Assembly: GCA_021432635.1 (NCBI GenBank)
Contig: MU270106.1
Location: forward strand, 128,087 to 192,086
Length of the DNA stretch: 64,000 nucleotides
Source of the DNA: Thozetella sp. PMI_491
Lineage: Eukaryota; Ascomycota; Sordariomycetes; Chaetosphaeriales; Chaetosphaeriaceae
Reading direction: 5' to 3'
Notes under the pieces: generated by a model
The model's input: only the letters and a program-made list of their open reading frames with translations
Told to the model about the DNA's origin: nothing
The model's database searches: none
Part shown: positions 1 to 12,000 of the stretch, piece by piece
How the letters are laid out: the number at the start of each line of letters is the position of its first letter
How positions within the stretch are numbered: position 1 is the first letter of the stretch
Translations under genes and position numbers: made by a program

Positions 1-582
1 GGGAGGTGAGTTTGGTATTCTGCAAGCCCAAATGATGATTAGAAGTCAAGCCTGGCCTCTCCCCAAAGGGAAGAGGGAGAAAAAAGAGAAGAACTCACAG
101 TCGCTCGATTACATAATGACCTAAGATCTATACCTTTCTCCGTCAGTTGTGGGACGGGCGCTCAAACTTTAACGAACTGTATAAATCGTATAAATCAGCA
201 GCTCATACACATCACATCACCTGTCGATTCCCAACTCGGCATCCCGCTTTATGGGGACTTCTACCCTCCTGCGAATCAACTTTTTTGGTCCTGGATTGAT
301 GCCGCTAATTTTCGGAGCTTGATCTCGACAGCCCTGAAGCTTCCGCCCTCAACGGCATCCGCGTTGCTCAACAGTTCCGGGAGCTACTTAATCAACTGCG
401 CGGTCAATCTCGAGAGTAACTAATCGATGCCGCAGCATGCCGGGGCGTTCTTCTCATAATGTGTGAGTACTACGAGACCTCTCAATCTTCCCATTCACCT
501 ACAAGAACTAACACATGTGTTTGTTAGGGAAGATGGAATATTCGCCATTACGACTACAAGGGTATTGAAGGGCAGCAAGTAG
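1..582 (+). CDS. Possible 3' end of a gene that starts left of the window
   Basis: No gene is certain here. One frame opens near position 313, reads LDSPEASALNGIRVAQQF and RELLNQLRGQSRE, crosses a candidate intron at 416-527 (gtaact...ttgttag, with CTAAC just upstream of the acceptor) and continues as EDGIFAITTTRVLKGSK to a stop at 580-582. The composition looks like protein, and the join keeps frame. A competing reading uses the frame from 148 to the stop at 421-423 and, separately, an 84-codon open stretch at 528-786 followed by a plausible intron (787-855) and a stop at 910-912. I do not recognise any family. Because the left part of the gene would lie outside the window, the assignment stays weak. 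Confidence 0.25.
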
Positions 583-1222
583 CCAAGATTGGACGCGGTG
601 AGCCAACCAATGAAGTAATACCATCACGATACTCTCGTGAAGAAGAGGGGGGGAAGGGCATTTGTATTGAATCCGAGGAGCGATCTACTTCGACGGCACT
701 TATCTATGCGGGGAAACCGTCGACATCTGCAACAGTCGGCATCTGCGACATCCGGGAGACCTTCGTTGCTTCATCGGTTCTTAGGTAGGGTTTGTAATGC
801 CAGCGCCTCCTCTGTGCTGTTAATCAAGTCTTTTCCACCATTTCTGCTCTTCCAGTAAGACTGTCCACCGCAAGCCAGTTGGTCCATTTCGGTTGATTGC
901 TTCGGCTACCTAGGAACGGTGCAACTGCGGCCCTTTTCGGCGGAAACGGATACCTCTGCCCAGTGTCTCAGTTAAGTTGCCGTGATTGACTACGGCTTGC
1001 TGCGAGCCGCGCTTACGCACGACTAGATGATCAGCCTTTGAGACGACCATGGGCTCTGTCTCACCGCAAATCGCCGAGTCATGCTCCTGTAAGTTTAGCA
1101 ACGGCGCAACTCAAACGCACAAAATGTCGCGTGGTGCACAAGGTGTGGAATTTACTTCACCAAAACAACAAATGCCATGTGCACTTATCACCAAAGGACG
1201 ACTATCCTGTGTAATCATCGTT

Positions 1223-2722
1223 ATGGCAAACACAACATCCATTCAGAGCGAGGAGCCTTCGGTGCCGAGCCGTCCGACACGGACGTTTCGTGACCGCATC
1301 CTCGGGGAACTGGGCCTGGTGGCGCTGTACCGTAGCCCCCGCGACGTCAAGCTGCTGTGCCTTCAGCGGTTTTTCCGCCTGCTTGCCTACGGCGCCTCGA
1401 CTCTCGTGCTGGTTGCTTTTATGGAAGCTCTTGGCTTCTCCAAGACCTCGATTGGCCTTTTCATGACGCTCACCCTTGTCGGAGACGTGTGTATCAGCTT
1501 TGGCCTCACCCTCTTCGCGGACTACCTCGGCCGCAAGACTATTCTCATGCTTGGTGCGGCCTTGATGTCGGCTGCGGGTATGGCATTTGCCCTCAGCAGC
1601 AATTACTGGGTGCTCTTGATAGCCGCCATCGTCGGCGTCATCAGTCCCAGCGGCAACGAGATCGGTCCTTTCCGCGCGGTCGAGGAGAGCGTGATCGCGC
1701 ATATCACTCAGCCTGAGACAAGATCCGACATCTATGCTTGGTACACGCTGTTCGGCCCCGCTGGTACCTCGCTCGGCTTGATGATTTGCGGATGGATGAC
1801 TCGCAGGCTGACTGAGGGTCTCCACTGGGGGGTTGTGGATGCCTACCGGGTGGTCTTTGTCGGCTATGCTGTCCTCGGGGGCGTTAAATTTGCGCTGGCG
1901 ATGATGCTAAGCCGCAGCGTTGAGTTGGAGAAGAGGAGCGCGAGGGGACGCGCTGCTGCGGACGAGAATCAGGAAAATGAGCCATTCCTCGAGGAGAACG
2001 GCGAGAACAGCACAGAGGCAGCCACAAAACCTCAGAGGAAGGGCTTCCTTGCCGCTCTACCCAGTGTCAGTGCGGAGACGCGCGTTATCATGGTCAAGTT
2101 GTGCATTTTGTTTGCTGTTGACTCTTTCGCGTCTGGGCTGGTCAGCCTGTAGGCCATTCCTCTCCACATTGTACGAGATTGGGCGCTAATCTGGGTGGAT
2201 AGTACATGGATCACATACTTCTTCCGCTGGAAGCACCACGTCGACGACGGAACGCTGGGTACCATTTTTTCGGCCACCAGTGTGGTCTCGGCAATCTCGA
2301 TTCTCGTCGCCTCCTCGCTAGCCCGGCGCTTTGGCAACGTCAACACCATGGTCTTCACGCATCTGCCGTCTGACATCTTCCTGGCCCTCATTCCGGTGCC
2401 ACAGAACGTCTTCGTCGCACTGCTGTTTCTCTTCCTCCGCGACAGTACGAAGTCGATGGACACGGCGCCCAAAACTGCCTTCCTAGCCGCCATCTTGCTG
2501 CCGGAGGAGCGCACGGCTCTCATGGGCCTGGTCAACGTGGTGAGAACGACGGCGCAGGCGCTCGGTCCTTTGACCACCGGTATCCTTGTTGACAATCGCC
2601 TGTTCTGGGTCGCTTTTCTGTGTGGAGGGTCTATCAAAGCCATCCACGACCTCGGGCTGCTGATCTTGTTCAAGAACCACGAGAGGGTCAAGGAAACCCC
2701 CAAGCCTGTTATATCTCTGTGA
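1223..2722 (+). CDS. MFS transporter, uncharacterised fungal group
   Basis: Exons are 1223-2148 and 2203-2722; the 54-bp intron starts gtaggc, has a GCTAAT branch-like site and ends gatag. The product is 481 residues. About 10-12 hydrophobic segments fall into two halves separated by an acidic, Gln/Asn/Glu-rich cytoplasmic loop near residues 235-275. After the second segment stands the MFS motif A-like ADYLGRKTIL, which supports a major facilitator proton- or gradient-driven carrier in a cell membrane. The substrate cannot be read. The frame stays open upstream to an ATG at 1049, so a 58-residue longer N-terminus is possible; I prefer 1223 because the added stretch lacks any family-like features. 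Neighbours give no functional hint. Confidence 0.85.
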
Positions 2723-3024
2723 GCGAAGACGGCTGCATGTACTCCCCGAGGGGTGGCATCTCTTCGAGAGCGCCTTTGAATTGGTTGACAAGGGCGAGGA
2801 CGGGACAGGGGGACAAACGTCGGGGGAAAAGTCAGTGTTAAATGAGTGCGCTAGTTACTGGTGGATTCGCCCCGTACGACATGCTACCTGGGAAAATGTA
2901 GATATTTTTTAGAGTTCAGAATCACCATCAACAGTTACATAGCATGGGTTGTTGCAAGAACGGGGGCGAAATTCGGAGTTGGCCGCGGGGGCTGCGTAGA
3001 GCCCAGGCTTGGTTAGGTATCTAC
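2723..3024. other. Intergenic stretch between convergent genes
   Basis: About 300 bp between the stop of the MFS gene and the stop of the HAD hydrolase. It must hold both 3' UTRs. I see no repeat or RNA gene in it. Confidence 0.6.
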
Positions 3025-3756
3025 CTAGGTCAGGAGCTCGACAAGTTGAGAAAAATCTCCATCCCCGTCGCTCACCTCGCCAATGAAGACGTCCACATCC
3101 GCCTTCACCTGATCCATATCTTCTCTCGTGTCCTCTGACCAGCGGCGCACGTACACCGTTTTCATCCCAATGCCCTTCGCCGCTCTCAGATCATATGCGT
3201 GCGCAGCGACCATGACGCTTTCCTCCGGCGCAACACCCACGAGGCGAAGAGCCTTCCGATACAGCTCGGGGTTCGGCTTCGTGAGACCCAGTAGCTCGCT
3301 CGAGAACAACAGGTCAAACTCCAGCCCCGAGGAGCGCGCGAGATCGAGCTGCAGGCGGGCGGTGCCATTGGCGAGCACAAATACCTCGCGCGTCCGCCGG
3401 AGCGCCGTAAGGGCGGGCGCGACGTCGGGCCATGCCTTCATGCGGTGCCAGGCCTTCACGGCTGTCTCTCGCTCCTCCTCGGTCAGCGCCGTGGCGGCGA
3501 AGGTGCCGCCGGTCCCTACGAGCATTTCAAGTAGGCGACTGTGTGAGATGTCGATGTCTTCGGGCGCCATACGCTTCTCAAAGCGAGCGTGGATGTCCTC
3601 GAAGAAGGCTTCCCGCCACGCAATAGCAAGCTCCCTCCGTTGGGCGACTTCGAGGCGTGCGGGGAGAGCCTCGACGATACCCGAGTGCCAGTCGAGGCAA
3701 GTGCCCATGAAGTCAAAGAAGACGGCTTTAACGCCGGCGAAACTTGGCCTCCCCAT
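3025..3756 (-). CDS. HAD-superfamily hydrolase, haloacid dehalogenase type II-like
   Basis: A single-exon gene of 243 residues. HAD motif I is FFDFMGT with the nucleophile Asp15; the position two residues on is Met rather than the acid of phosphatases, as in haloacid-dehalogenase-type members. Motif II is LANGT (Thr132), motif III is Lys160 in LTKPNPELY, and motif IV is AAHAYDLRAAKGIGM (Asp189). A helical cap domain lies between motifs I and II. The typical length of this family is 220-260, so it looks complete. The start at 3756 begins MGRPSF just before motif I; an ATG 18 codons upstream (3810) is also open. Likely soluble and cytosolic. Whether it dehalogenates or acts on a phosphate or other substrate is not decidable from sequence. 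Confidence 0.88.
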   Translation of the reverse strand: MGRPSFAGVKAVFFDFMGTCLDWHSGIVEALPARLEVAQRRELAIAWREAFFEDIHARFEKRMAPEDIDISHSRLLEMLVGTGGTFAATALTEEERETAVKAWHRMKAWPDVAPALTALRRTREVFVLANGTARLQLDLARSSGLEFDLLFSSELLGLTKPNPELYRKALRLVGVAPEESVMVAAHAYDLRAAKGIGMKTVYVRRWSEDTREDMDQVKADVDVFIGEVSDGDGDFSQLVELLT

Positions 3757-4398
3757 TTCGGTTTCCCTGTCGCGCAGAAAGCCTGCCGTGCTTTGGATGG
3801 TGCATGGCACGCGTTGTTTGGGGTTCTAGGTTCATTTAAAGTTGAGCCTTATGTAAGCCAACAAGCCATCTGCTTCGGTGATGCCAAATCTGTTCCCGAG
3901 ATGCGCGGAGCCACCAAGGCACCGGGAGAGTTTCGGCCAATCCTACCTGGGGACTCGCATCGTGCTTGATGCGGCCGAGACCCCCGATCTTCAACCAACT
4001 CGGTTAGATCTTGGGAGGCGAGGTCGCTGTGCCGCATGTGCCAATCGTCGTATCTTGTGAGTCAGGAGATGGGTTACAACGTCTACTCCGTATTAATCTG
4101 GATTCCACCGATTTGGGATGTTGGGGGCTGCGCCAGGCAGCATGCCGCACCTAATTGGCCAGGCCAGTGGGACTGCAGCCCGGATCACTCCTTCAATTGG
4201 CTATCAGAGTGGCCGGTGACTCAGTGAACAGCGAGCCTAGCATCGCCCAAATAAAATACCTCTCCAGGCTCTAGTTGCACCTAGCATCTTGCCTATTTAT
4301 TAGTATCGTAGGCGAGGCTGCGAATTTTCTCGTCCGGCTACCAAACCCGCCATTGCCAACCGAACTCTCCACCGGCGTAGATCCCTTCCACGCTCACA
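3757..4398. other. Divergent promoter region
   Basis: About 640 bp between the starts of the HAD hydrolase (-) and the unknown protein (+). It would serve both promoters. A TATTTATTAG stretch near 4293-4302 lies about 100 bp before the plus-strand ATG. No coding signal. Confidence 0.5.
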
Positions 4399-5772
4399 AT
4401 GGCTCACCAAACACCTAGAATTCCGTGGCACAACCTAGCCGCGAACTTTGAGTATCTACATCAGAATCATAAGACTTCTGGGCCCGATGCGGTCACAGAT
4501 CTATATCCCAAATTCCTACCAAACCAGGGCCCAGAGTTGAATGCCTTTGTCGACGCCTTCGCGAGCGCCATGAAACAGGATTCAGAACGCGAGCGCAAGA
4601 AATACCCTGAGCATTACGAGCAGCCGCAGGAGGACGAAGTCCTTATCGGCGACGCGACGGTGAGAAAAATCCTCCCTACAGCGCGCCGCATCCGCCGTGA
4701 GTGCAGCTTCACCGAGTTATTTTCAGAGCCTTCCTCCAAGTCTATTCTAGAGCTATGCCCACATGTAGATGACGAAACCCCCAAATGCGAATGTCCCATA
4801 CCCCACTCGGAAAGGAAAACAACGGCCTTCTTGCGTGGCTACGAGTACAACGACTGCTGGGAATTTTTCGACGTGAACGAGGCAGCCTTTTTCAACCTGG
4901 AGCTTGTCAAGACGCTGCTGTTGATGGGCGAGATGGAGCCCGTACTGCGCGCGTGTGCGCATCCAGAAAACGACTACCTTGAGTGGTGGATGAAGCAGCA
5001 GTGCATGTGCATGGACGCTGATATCGGGTGGAACCACGTCGCCCAGATGGCGCTGAATTCCTACTTATGCCTGAATTTGCTGTGCTCCAAGCCAGCGGTG
5101 TGGAACCCGGCGGCAGGAAGGACAGAGGCGAACGACTACCGCCTGACGAGGTGCTACCAGAACACGGTTCGGTACTGCTGCGCATCGGATATGACTTCGA
5201 CGGTGGCGACCTATCCGCACAAATTCTTCTACGGCGTCGCCGAGAACCAGTTCCGCTCTATGCCTGTTGCCAGGGAACAAGATCGCTGGGGCCACCTGAA
5301 GCACAAGCACCCTTCCGGACTGCTCACCGTAGACGAATTCCTCACTTTTGAGCGGATTTGCCCGTATCAGCCGAGCGGGGCAGACGTCTCTACAGTGCGG
5401 CAGATGCTGTACCGGATGGGGTTGCCGATGGAGCTCGTGCTGGACATCATGGAGGCAGGCGACTATACCATTTCCCGGCGCCTCAAGGTCCCACACGACC
5501 CACTCCACCCCGACAATGCGGAAGATCTGAGGTACTATTTGGACCACTGCTGGCAGATTCTCGTGTGCTGCGACATGATGTCTGTCGCCCTCGGGGACCC
5601 GATTCCTTGGGCGGCCTTGGTGTCGCAGTACATCAACGACCTAGGCAGCAAAGACAGGTACCGCATCCTCAGAGCATCTGGTGGGGAGGTGCGCGAGATG
5701 TCTCGGGAGAAATATGACCATGACGATCCCACCACGATCGGCAAGTATATCCTCGGGCAAGTATTCTTGTAA
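4399..5772 (+). CDS. Unassigned fungal protein with an LPxELVxxIxExxxY-type motif
   Basis: Intronless, 457 residues, soluble (no signal peptide or membrane segment). The middle third is rich in Cys, Trp and Tyr (for example MKQQCMCMDADIGW). Near residue 350 it carries GLPMELVLDIMEAGDY, a motif resembling the F-box-like LPxELVxxIxxxA seen in many Pezizomycotina proteins of unknown function. It is followed by RRLKVPHDPLHPDN, which looks strongly constrained, and then by an HCWQILVCCDMM helix. I recall similar domain order in conserved fungal hypotheticals but cannot assign a function. The start at 4399 follows a CT-rich leader and a good CACAATGGC context. Confidence 0.8.
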   Translation: MAHQTPRIPWHNLAANFEYLHQNHKTSGPDAVTDLYPKFLPNQGPELNAFVDAFASAMKQDSERERKKYPEHYEQPQEDEVLIGDATVRKILPTARRIRRECSFTELFSEPSSKSILELCPHVDDETPKCECPIPHSERKTTAFLRGYEYNDCWEFFDVNEAAFFNLELVKTLLLMGEMEPVLRACAHPENDYLEWWMKQQCMCMDADIGWNHVAQMALNSYLCLNLLCSKPAVWNPAAGRTEANDYRLTRCYQNTVRYCCASDMTSTVATYPHKFFYGVAENQFRSMPVAREQDRWGHLKHKHPSGLLTVDEFLTFERICPYQPSGADVSTVRQMLYRMGLPMELVLDIMEAGDYTISRRLKVPHDPLHPDNAEDLRYYLDHCWQILVCCDMMSVALGDPIPWAALVSQYINDLGSKDRYRILRASGGEVREMSREKYDHDDPTTIGKYILGQVFL

Positions 5773-8700
5773 TTTTTAATTTCTGTCTCAGAGGGCTTAG
5801 GAGCTATATATGACTTTGGAGGCTCTTCACAGCTGGAGACAGGCGAAGCTTGTAGTAGCCATAAGCCTCTGAAAAGGTAATCTTGATAAATTCAAAAGCC
5901 GAACAAATGTTTCTATGAATGTTCATTTCTTCGCCTTCGTCCCGCCTCTCAGTAAAAGATAAGCAACATCCAAGGTCGACCGTTTGACGTGACTTACAAA
6001 GGGGCCAAAACACCGAGCTGAGGAACGACGGAAGAGGGGTGGGGAAATAGTAATGGCCTGCTTGCCTATTCATGTAACGAGAGCTTGTGAGACACAACAG
6101 AACGTACCTAGCTACCCGGCTTTTCGATGCAGAAAGCAACCGGCCATCTCATGAAGTTGACTTCCTCCAGAACAATTTCTTCCTCCAAGACAATGTGGGT
6201 GATGAGTTAAACCCTCGCTAGTACATTCGGCAGCCGAGTTTAGGTGTGGAAAAGACAGGGCATATTTCGTGCTTGCCCACTTATTCATCGTCATAGCCAC
6301 AGCTGATCGTCTCAGGAACCAAGATTGGCACTGGAACACTCATCCGTACTACATCCAATGTTTCATGGCAGGACTCGGCAGAACCCCAACGGACGCTTCC
6401 TCCAACTGCATCCGCCACGGGGTCGTGCGAGAGGCCTGCGTGGACCGGTGCACACGATCGTGAAGCGAGCGGACGCTCTCCACCCGTTGTGCTTACTTAG
6501 GCTGGTATGAGGGAGATGACGAGTCTAAGGCCGCGAGGACAGGGTGCGGGTTGTGAAGAACAAATCCAGGACGAAAACCCGGGAAGGGGCTGGAATGGCG
6601 GGTCTCTCGGCCGCACGTCCATGTAAACAATAAATTACCATGTACCGGGTTGCAGCGGCCATCAACAAGCTTCTGGAAGCCAGTCAGGTTTGGTTGCCAA
6701 GCGGCCCAACATGCCATGTCGTCGGCCTTGGCTTTGGGCCCAATGGCATGAGTTTGCGCCATTCGCTCGCCAAGTGCACCATTGGCATCTCATGCAGTCT
6801 TGGGTTCTTCCCCGCGAAGTGCTAAGTAAAGAAACCGTCATCCGACCAAGTTTTCTCGGTTCCCGAGCTCGCTCCCTCCCACACGGGCTGGGCGTTGAGG
6901 GTCTCCAATTTGGGGCGAGTGCCCCACCTCACACCGCAGGCCTCGAAACCTGAACCAAAACGTCCCGCGCTCGCTCCGGCTTGTGGTTAGAGGTAGTAGT
7001 TTGGGACCGCCACCTGTGGGACCGCCCGCCGCCGTGACGCTCCACAGGGTTGACACATTCTAGGTGCTTGGCAGGCCTTGGCCGGCTGGCACCTAGCGAC
7101 GCTGCTGGCCCGGCCAAGAAATTGCACTGAGGGCTCCGCGCAGGTGAACGAAATTGCGGAGCGTCCAATGATTACGCACGCCAGACTTGGCAGCGCTCCC
7201 CTGCCAAATGACAGAGAAACCGGCACTTGAGGCGGGTCACGGTACTGAGGGTGGATGCATGCACATTCGCGCTCGAGGTGATGATGGCCGCATCTTTGAA
7301 CAAGATAGAAGAGAAGAGGCCTCCCTGTCTGCTACACGCAGCGTAGAATAACCACCCGGCCGCGGGTCGATCCTTAGCGATCTCCTGCAGCCAGAAACAG
7401 ACTTGCCCTGGTCGCCTCGAGGGGGCACCGTCCTGGCCGCGGTGCCTTTTTTGCGGTGCGCTGCGACGAATGTGCGTTGCCAAGACGCCGTTCGTCCCAG
7501 CCTGGTTGGTTTCGTCCGACGCTTTCGTCTGTCCTGCCAGGGAGGTCCCAAGCCAGACATAGGTCTCTCCGTCCTCGCCAGGGCCCCTGCCCTGGCCACG
7601 CCCCCAAGTCTATGACCTATTCAGGGCGAACGGCCGGGGCAGCGCATGAGTGACGGGATGGATTGGGCGGGAAGCTAGTCACATAGTATTAAACATGTAG
7701 CTCCCGAAATACACTCGCGAGCGCTGGGCGCATAACCAAACATAAGTCAAGTCGAGGGAGAGTGTCGATGGATCGCTTGCAACCCACTCGCTGACCGACA
7801 TGTAATTGCTCTCCTCCCCCGCCTCTACCCGTCATGATGCCCACTGCTACGCTCCTAGTGTCCAGCGTTGCGTCGGGCAAGGCCAGGTTTGTTTTCCTCT
7901 GTGCGGCCGCTAGAGGCGGGTCCGTCGGGACTAGGAGAATTTTCTCTAGTGGTACGGGTTGAGTTGATCTCCTCTGTTTGGTAGCAACCCATGAGACGTA
8001 ACAGCCAGAGTGGAGCGTGGAAGCAGTGGGCAACAGGACTGGAGAGCAGTGCGGTGGAGAGGGGGAATACTGGTGGAGCTCTTTATTTGGGAACCACTAC
8101 GGAGCACTAGAGGGATTTTCCCCTATTCCCTCGCAGGCCTGCGCTCCCTGGCACAAATTTCTCTAAAGTCCTCACTCATCGTTGGCGTCTATTGAGTGAG
8201 TGCACGTTCCTGGCAGGGGGGGTGTCGGCACTTGGCGGGGCGCTAGTGCAACAGGTCCCCTACCCATGGCCCCGGTGGGATCCGCTGGCGGGTTGTGGGA
8301 TAACATCCCGTTGGATGGGATGATGTGCGGCGAATCACTACCCCCACAGTCCTCCGTGCCCAACGGCGGATGTGCAACGTACAGGCATGAGGGCACATCC
8401 CAACTGGCGCTGCCAGTGGAGGTCCTGTCACGGGGCGACCCATCGCGAGGCGAAACCACCAGCGGCTGGGCGCGGGCCTCCCCCAGCTGCACCGTGGAGA
8501 AGGGACAGGAGTAAATTTAGCTCTGTGGACCTCCCTCCTACATTGGACCTCACCTCTGCGTTTCAACCCGACTGGCCTGCGTGAAACTGCGGTCGGTCTG
8601 CAGGGTGTCATTGGTTGGCATTAGGTAAAAATGTTTACTCGCCAGTTCTTGCTCTCATGGCCTTTCTCATGGGTTGGCTCGTGGGTACCGAGACGTCAAG

Positions 8701-9088
8701 TTGTGGCTATGGGGCCGGATCTGTGCGACATGTAGCGATGTAGCGGCGGGTCGACTTGGCAATCATAGTGTGAGAAGAACAAGCAACGGGGCCGTCCCCT
8801 TTCGTGCTTGGCGCGGGCCCACGGCCGATGGCGGTATAAACGCTCCTAGTCCTACGCTGCACCGCGGCTATGCCTCTCTTCTCACCACTCTGCTTCTGCA
8901 CGGGTCAGCGCTCCCTATTCTTGTTCTCATCTGAAGCCCTGGTGGCGTCCTTGCCCTGGCTGGTCGTTGCGATATTCTTCCCTATTCTCCCGTGTGCGTT
9001 TGCGTAATAGGTCTAACTACGCCCTAACTACTATTCTCACGTCCTTGTTTCCTCTTCTCACATACTCCTCACAAATCAGGCCTTCAAG
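5773..9088. other. 3.3-kb gene-free leader of the IDO-reductase-b5 fusion gene
   Basis: No frame here shows a recognisable protein, and the open frames are short and overlap on both strands. The last 260 bp look like a promoter and leader: TATAAA at 8835-8840, then a pyrimidine-rich stretch. A 5' UTR intron is possible at 8994-9079 (gtgcgt...CCTAACTA...caaatcag), ending nine bases before the ATG at 9089. Long upstream regions of this kind in filamentous fungi often belong to strongly regulated genes; that is inference. Confidence 0.45.
8835..8840 (+). promoter_or_regulatory. TATA-like box of the fusion gene
   Basis: The sequence is TATAAA within GGCGGTATAAACG, about 250 bp upstream of the ATG at 9089 and followed by a CT-rich leader typical of fungal transcription starts. 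Confidence 0.35.
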
Positions 9089-12000
9089 ATGATGCAACAA
9101 CAGTCCTGCCCCGTATCGGGCATGGCCGGAGCGCGGTGCCCTGCAGGCTCAGATGCTGGATCGGTCCGTGGCAGGTCGACAAGCCGGACGAGCCAGCGCG
9201 GCCCTCGAGGATGTACTTTCTCTGGTTTCACACAACCCGGAGACATTCACGCGGCTTTTGATGTGAGTTGATGATAGCACAACCCTCCCACTGCAAGCGA
9301 GCATAGCTAACTGAGGACGAAAGATCCCACGTGGCGTCGACGCCGACGAGTGGCTGCGGATGCGGGAGAGAAAATCAATCAACGAGATCCTCTACTCCAA
9401 CATCCCTTCGGTGGACGAGATCAAGACGGTCAAGAACATCGATGCCCTCAACGCGGCCGAGCACGACCTCTTGGCCGTGGCTCTCGGCGCCCCCGCCAGG
9501 CAAGTCATGATCCGGGCCGAGGAGATCGGCCAGAAGACAGGGTGGAGGGACGGCTACCTGAGCGCCGAGCACGGCTTCTGCACACCCGACTACAACGAAG
9601 CCCCCGGCGCGCTCGCCAACTCGCCGGGTAGGATATGGTCCGACTTGTGCGAGCGGATGCCGGGCTGCGTGGCGCGCGGCCGCGTGCGTGAGACGATCGC
9701 TATGCTGCCCATCGTCGAAGGCTCCGAGGATGTCATCCCCGACAAGGCCCTCTGGGCGGCGCTGGTGGCCCTCGGCATGCTGTGCTCCATCTACCGGTTC
9801 GAGGAGAAGTACGATGGCAACGATGGCGTCAGCGTCAACCCCAACAAGTTCCGCCCCCGGTGCGAGATGGGCGACGACCTGGGCGACGAGCTCGTCGGCA
9901 TCCCCCGGAGCATCGCCCTTCCCTACTATCAAATCTCCCGCCGGATCGGCCGATCCCTGCCACACTTGACCTTCTTTGACCAGTCGTCCTTCAACGTCAA
10001 GATCCGGGACCCCACCTCGACGTACCCGTATGTCGGCCGCTTCGACAACATGGACCTCCGATGGCCCATGTTTGGCGAGCGTGCCGAGGTTGCTTTCCTC
10101 AAGGGCTGCGCCGAGACATCGGCTTCCTTCCAGCACGGGCCTGACGCCATCGCTGCCTGCCAGGAGCACGTCATGAACCGCAATGTCGAGGGACTCCTTC
10201 GCGAGATGATCCGCCTCAAGGAGATCCTCGAGCGCATGCCCAACGCCTTCCATTCTATTTCTACGAACCCCAATGCCGGTGAGAACTACGTCCCCGTGCA
10301 GCAGTGGGTGCGCTGGGCCAAGTTCTCGGCCCCGCTATCTAAGCGTTGCCCGGCCTCGTCCGGCCTCCAGTTCCCCCCTTACCTGGTCATGGATGCCTTC
10401 CTCGGCCGTGCCAAGTACGACTCCTTTCTCGGCGCCGAGGGCATCCACCTCCGCGCCTGGCTGCCCTCCAACCTGCGCGCCTTCATCGCCGCCATTGAGT
10501 ACCACTACCGCATCCCCGAATTCGTCCAGCAGTCGGGCGACCCGCGCCTGATGGGCGTCCTCGACGGCATCGTCGAGGCCTACACGGGCGAGCGTGGCTT
10601 CATGGGCGCCCACCGCTACAAGGTGTTCGGTATCCTCGAGGTTGCGGCCAAGACAGGCCGTACCGAGACCAACGGTGCGTCCGGCGCCGGTGACGCAACG
10701 CGCCCATGGGAGGAGACTCACAAGCAGTTCTCCGAGGCCATGAAGGAGCGCCTAGAGCCCTTCCGCGGAGAGATCACCGTCGAGCCGCATGAGATGCGCG
10801 GCACGTTCGAGGAGTGTCGTTACCGCTCCCGCGTCGTTTCGCGAGACTTTGTCGATACGGACCCTAACCGCTCCATTGCCAGCGTGACGCTGGACATCCG
10901 GAACACCGGCATCACGTGGCAGCCGGGTGATCGTCTGGCTGTTATGCCGCTCAACAGCTGGGGCGAATGTGCCAAGGTCGCTGCTTCGCTCGGACTCGGT
11001 GGGCACCTAGACGCTGTGGTTGCCATCCACAGCAGCAAGACCTGGGCCCGATTTGCCCGACACCTCGGGTCGGTCCAGCACACTGAGACACCGATGCTTA
11101 CCGTCAAGGACATTCTCCGTCGAGGCCATCTAGCCCCCATCACCAAGGAGCTTGCCCTTAAGGTGCACGATCTGCTCAGCGCTTCGTCGGCCACCGTGCT
11201 CCAGGTGCTCGCGACAGATGCTTGGCCGGTGCAGGCCTCACTCGGAGACCTTCTCCAGCGCGCCGTGATGGACACCAACCCCCAGATCTGGGACCGGGCT
11301 TTCAGCCTAGGCACGGACCTTGCCTGGCTGGCTGATCTCGTGCCGGTCGAGGTCCCACGGACATACTCCATCTCCAACCAGCCGGAGGAGATGCTTCCCT
11401 CGGCCGTCCAGCTGACCATTTCGCGCGCCGAGTACACCGTCGCGCCTCTTTTCGCGGACTTGGACGACGGCGCGGTACCGCGCGCCGGAGTCGGCAGTGG
11501 CTTCCTCAACCCCTTCGTTACGTCGGCCGAGCCCATGATCGAGACTGAAGAGGACATCCTCATCGGCGTTTCTCGGCCCGTTGCTTTCCAGATGCCCATC
11601 GACAGGGCCGCTCCGTGCGCCTACTTCGCCGGTGGCTCCGGTATTGCCCCGTTCCGCAGCTTCTGGCAGTCCCGACTTGCCACCCACTCCAACGCCGCTG
11701 GTCGTGACATCCTGTACTTGGGAGTTCAGTCCCGCAACAAGTTTTGCTATGAAGATGAGCTCCGCGAGTATATGGAGGCAGGCCTCATGGAGGTGCACGT
11801 CGCTTTCTCCCGTGACTCGCACGGTCTCGAGTATGATCCGTACTCGCAGACCCTGGTTGAGAAGGAGACACCGCCTCGATACATCGACACGCTCATTGCC
11901 GAGCAGGGCGCCACCGTCTGCGAGATGGTCATGTCTAAGAAGCAGGGTGGCCTCGGTGGCTACCTGTACGTCTGTGGCTCAGTTGACGTCTTCGACTCTG

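Noticed and set aside
6100-8620. Several 60-120-codon frames in the leader of the fusion gene
   Set aside because: They overlap on both strands, have no conserved-looking sequence and no consistent splice structure.
9375-10253. 292-codon minus-strand frame
   Set aside because: Antisense to the IDO-like domain; no family-like content.
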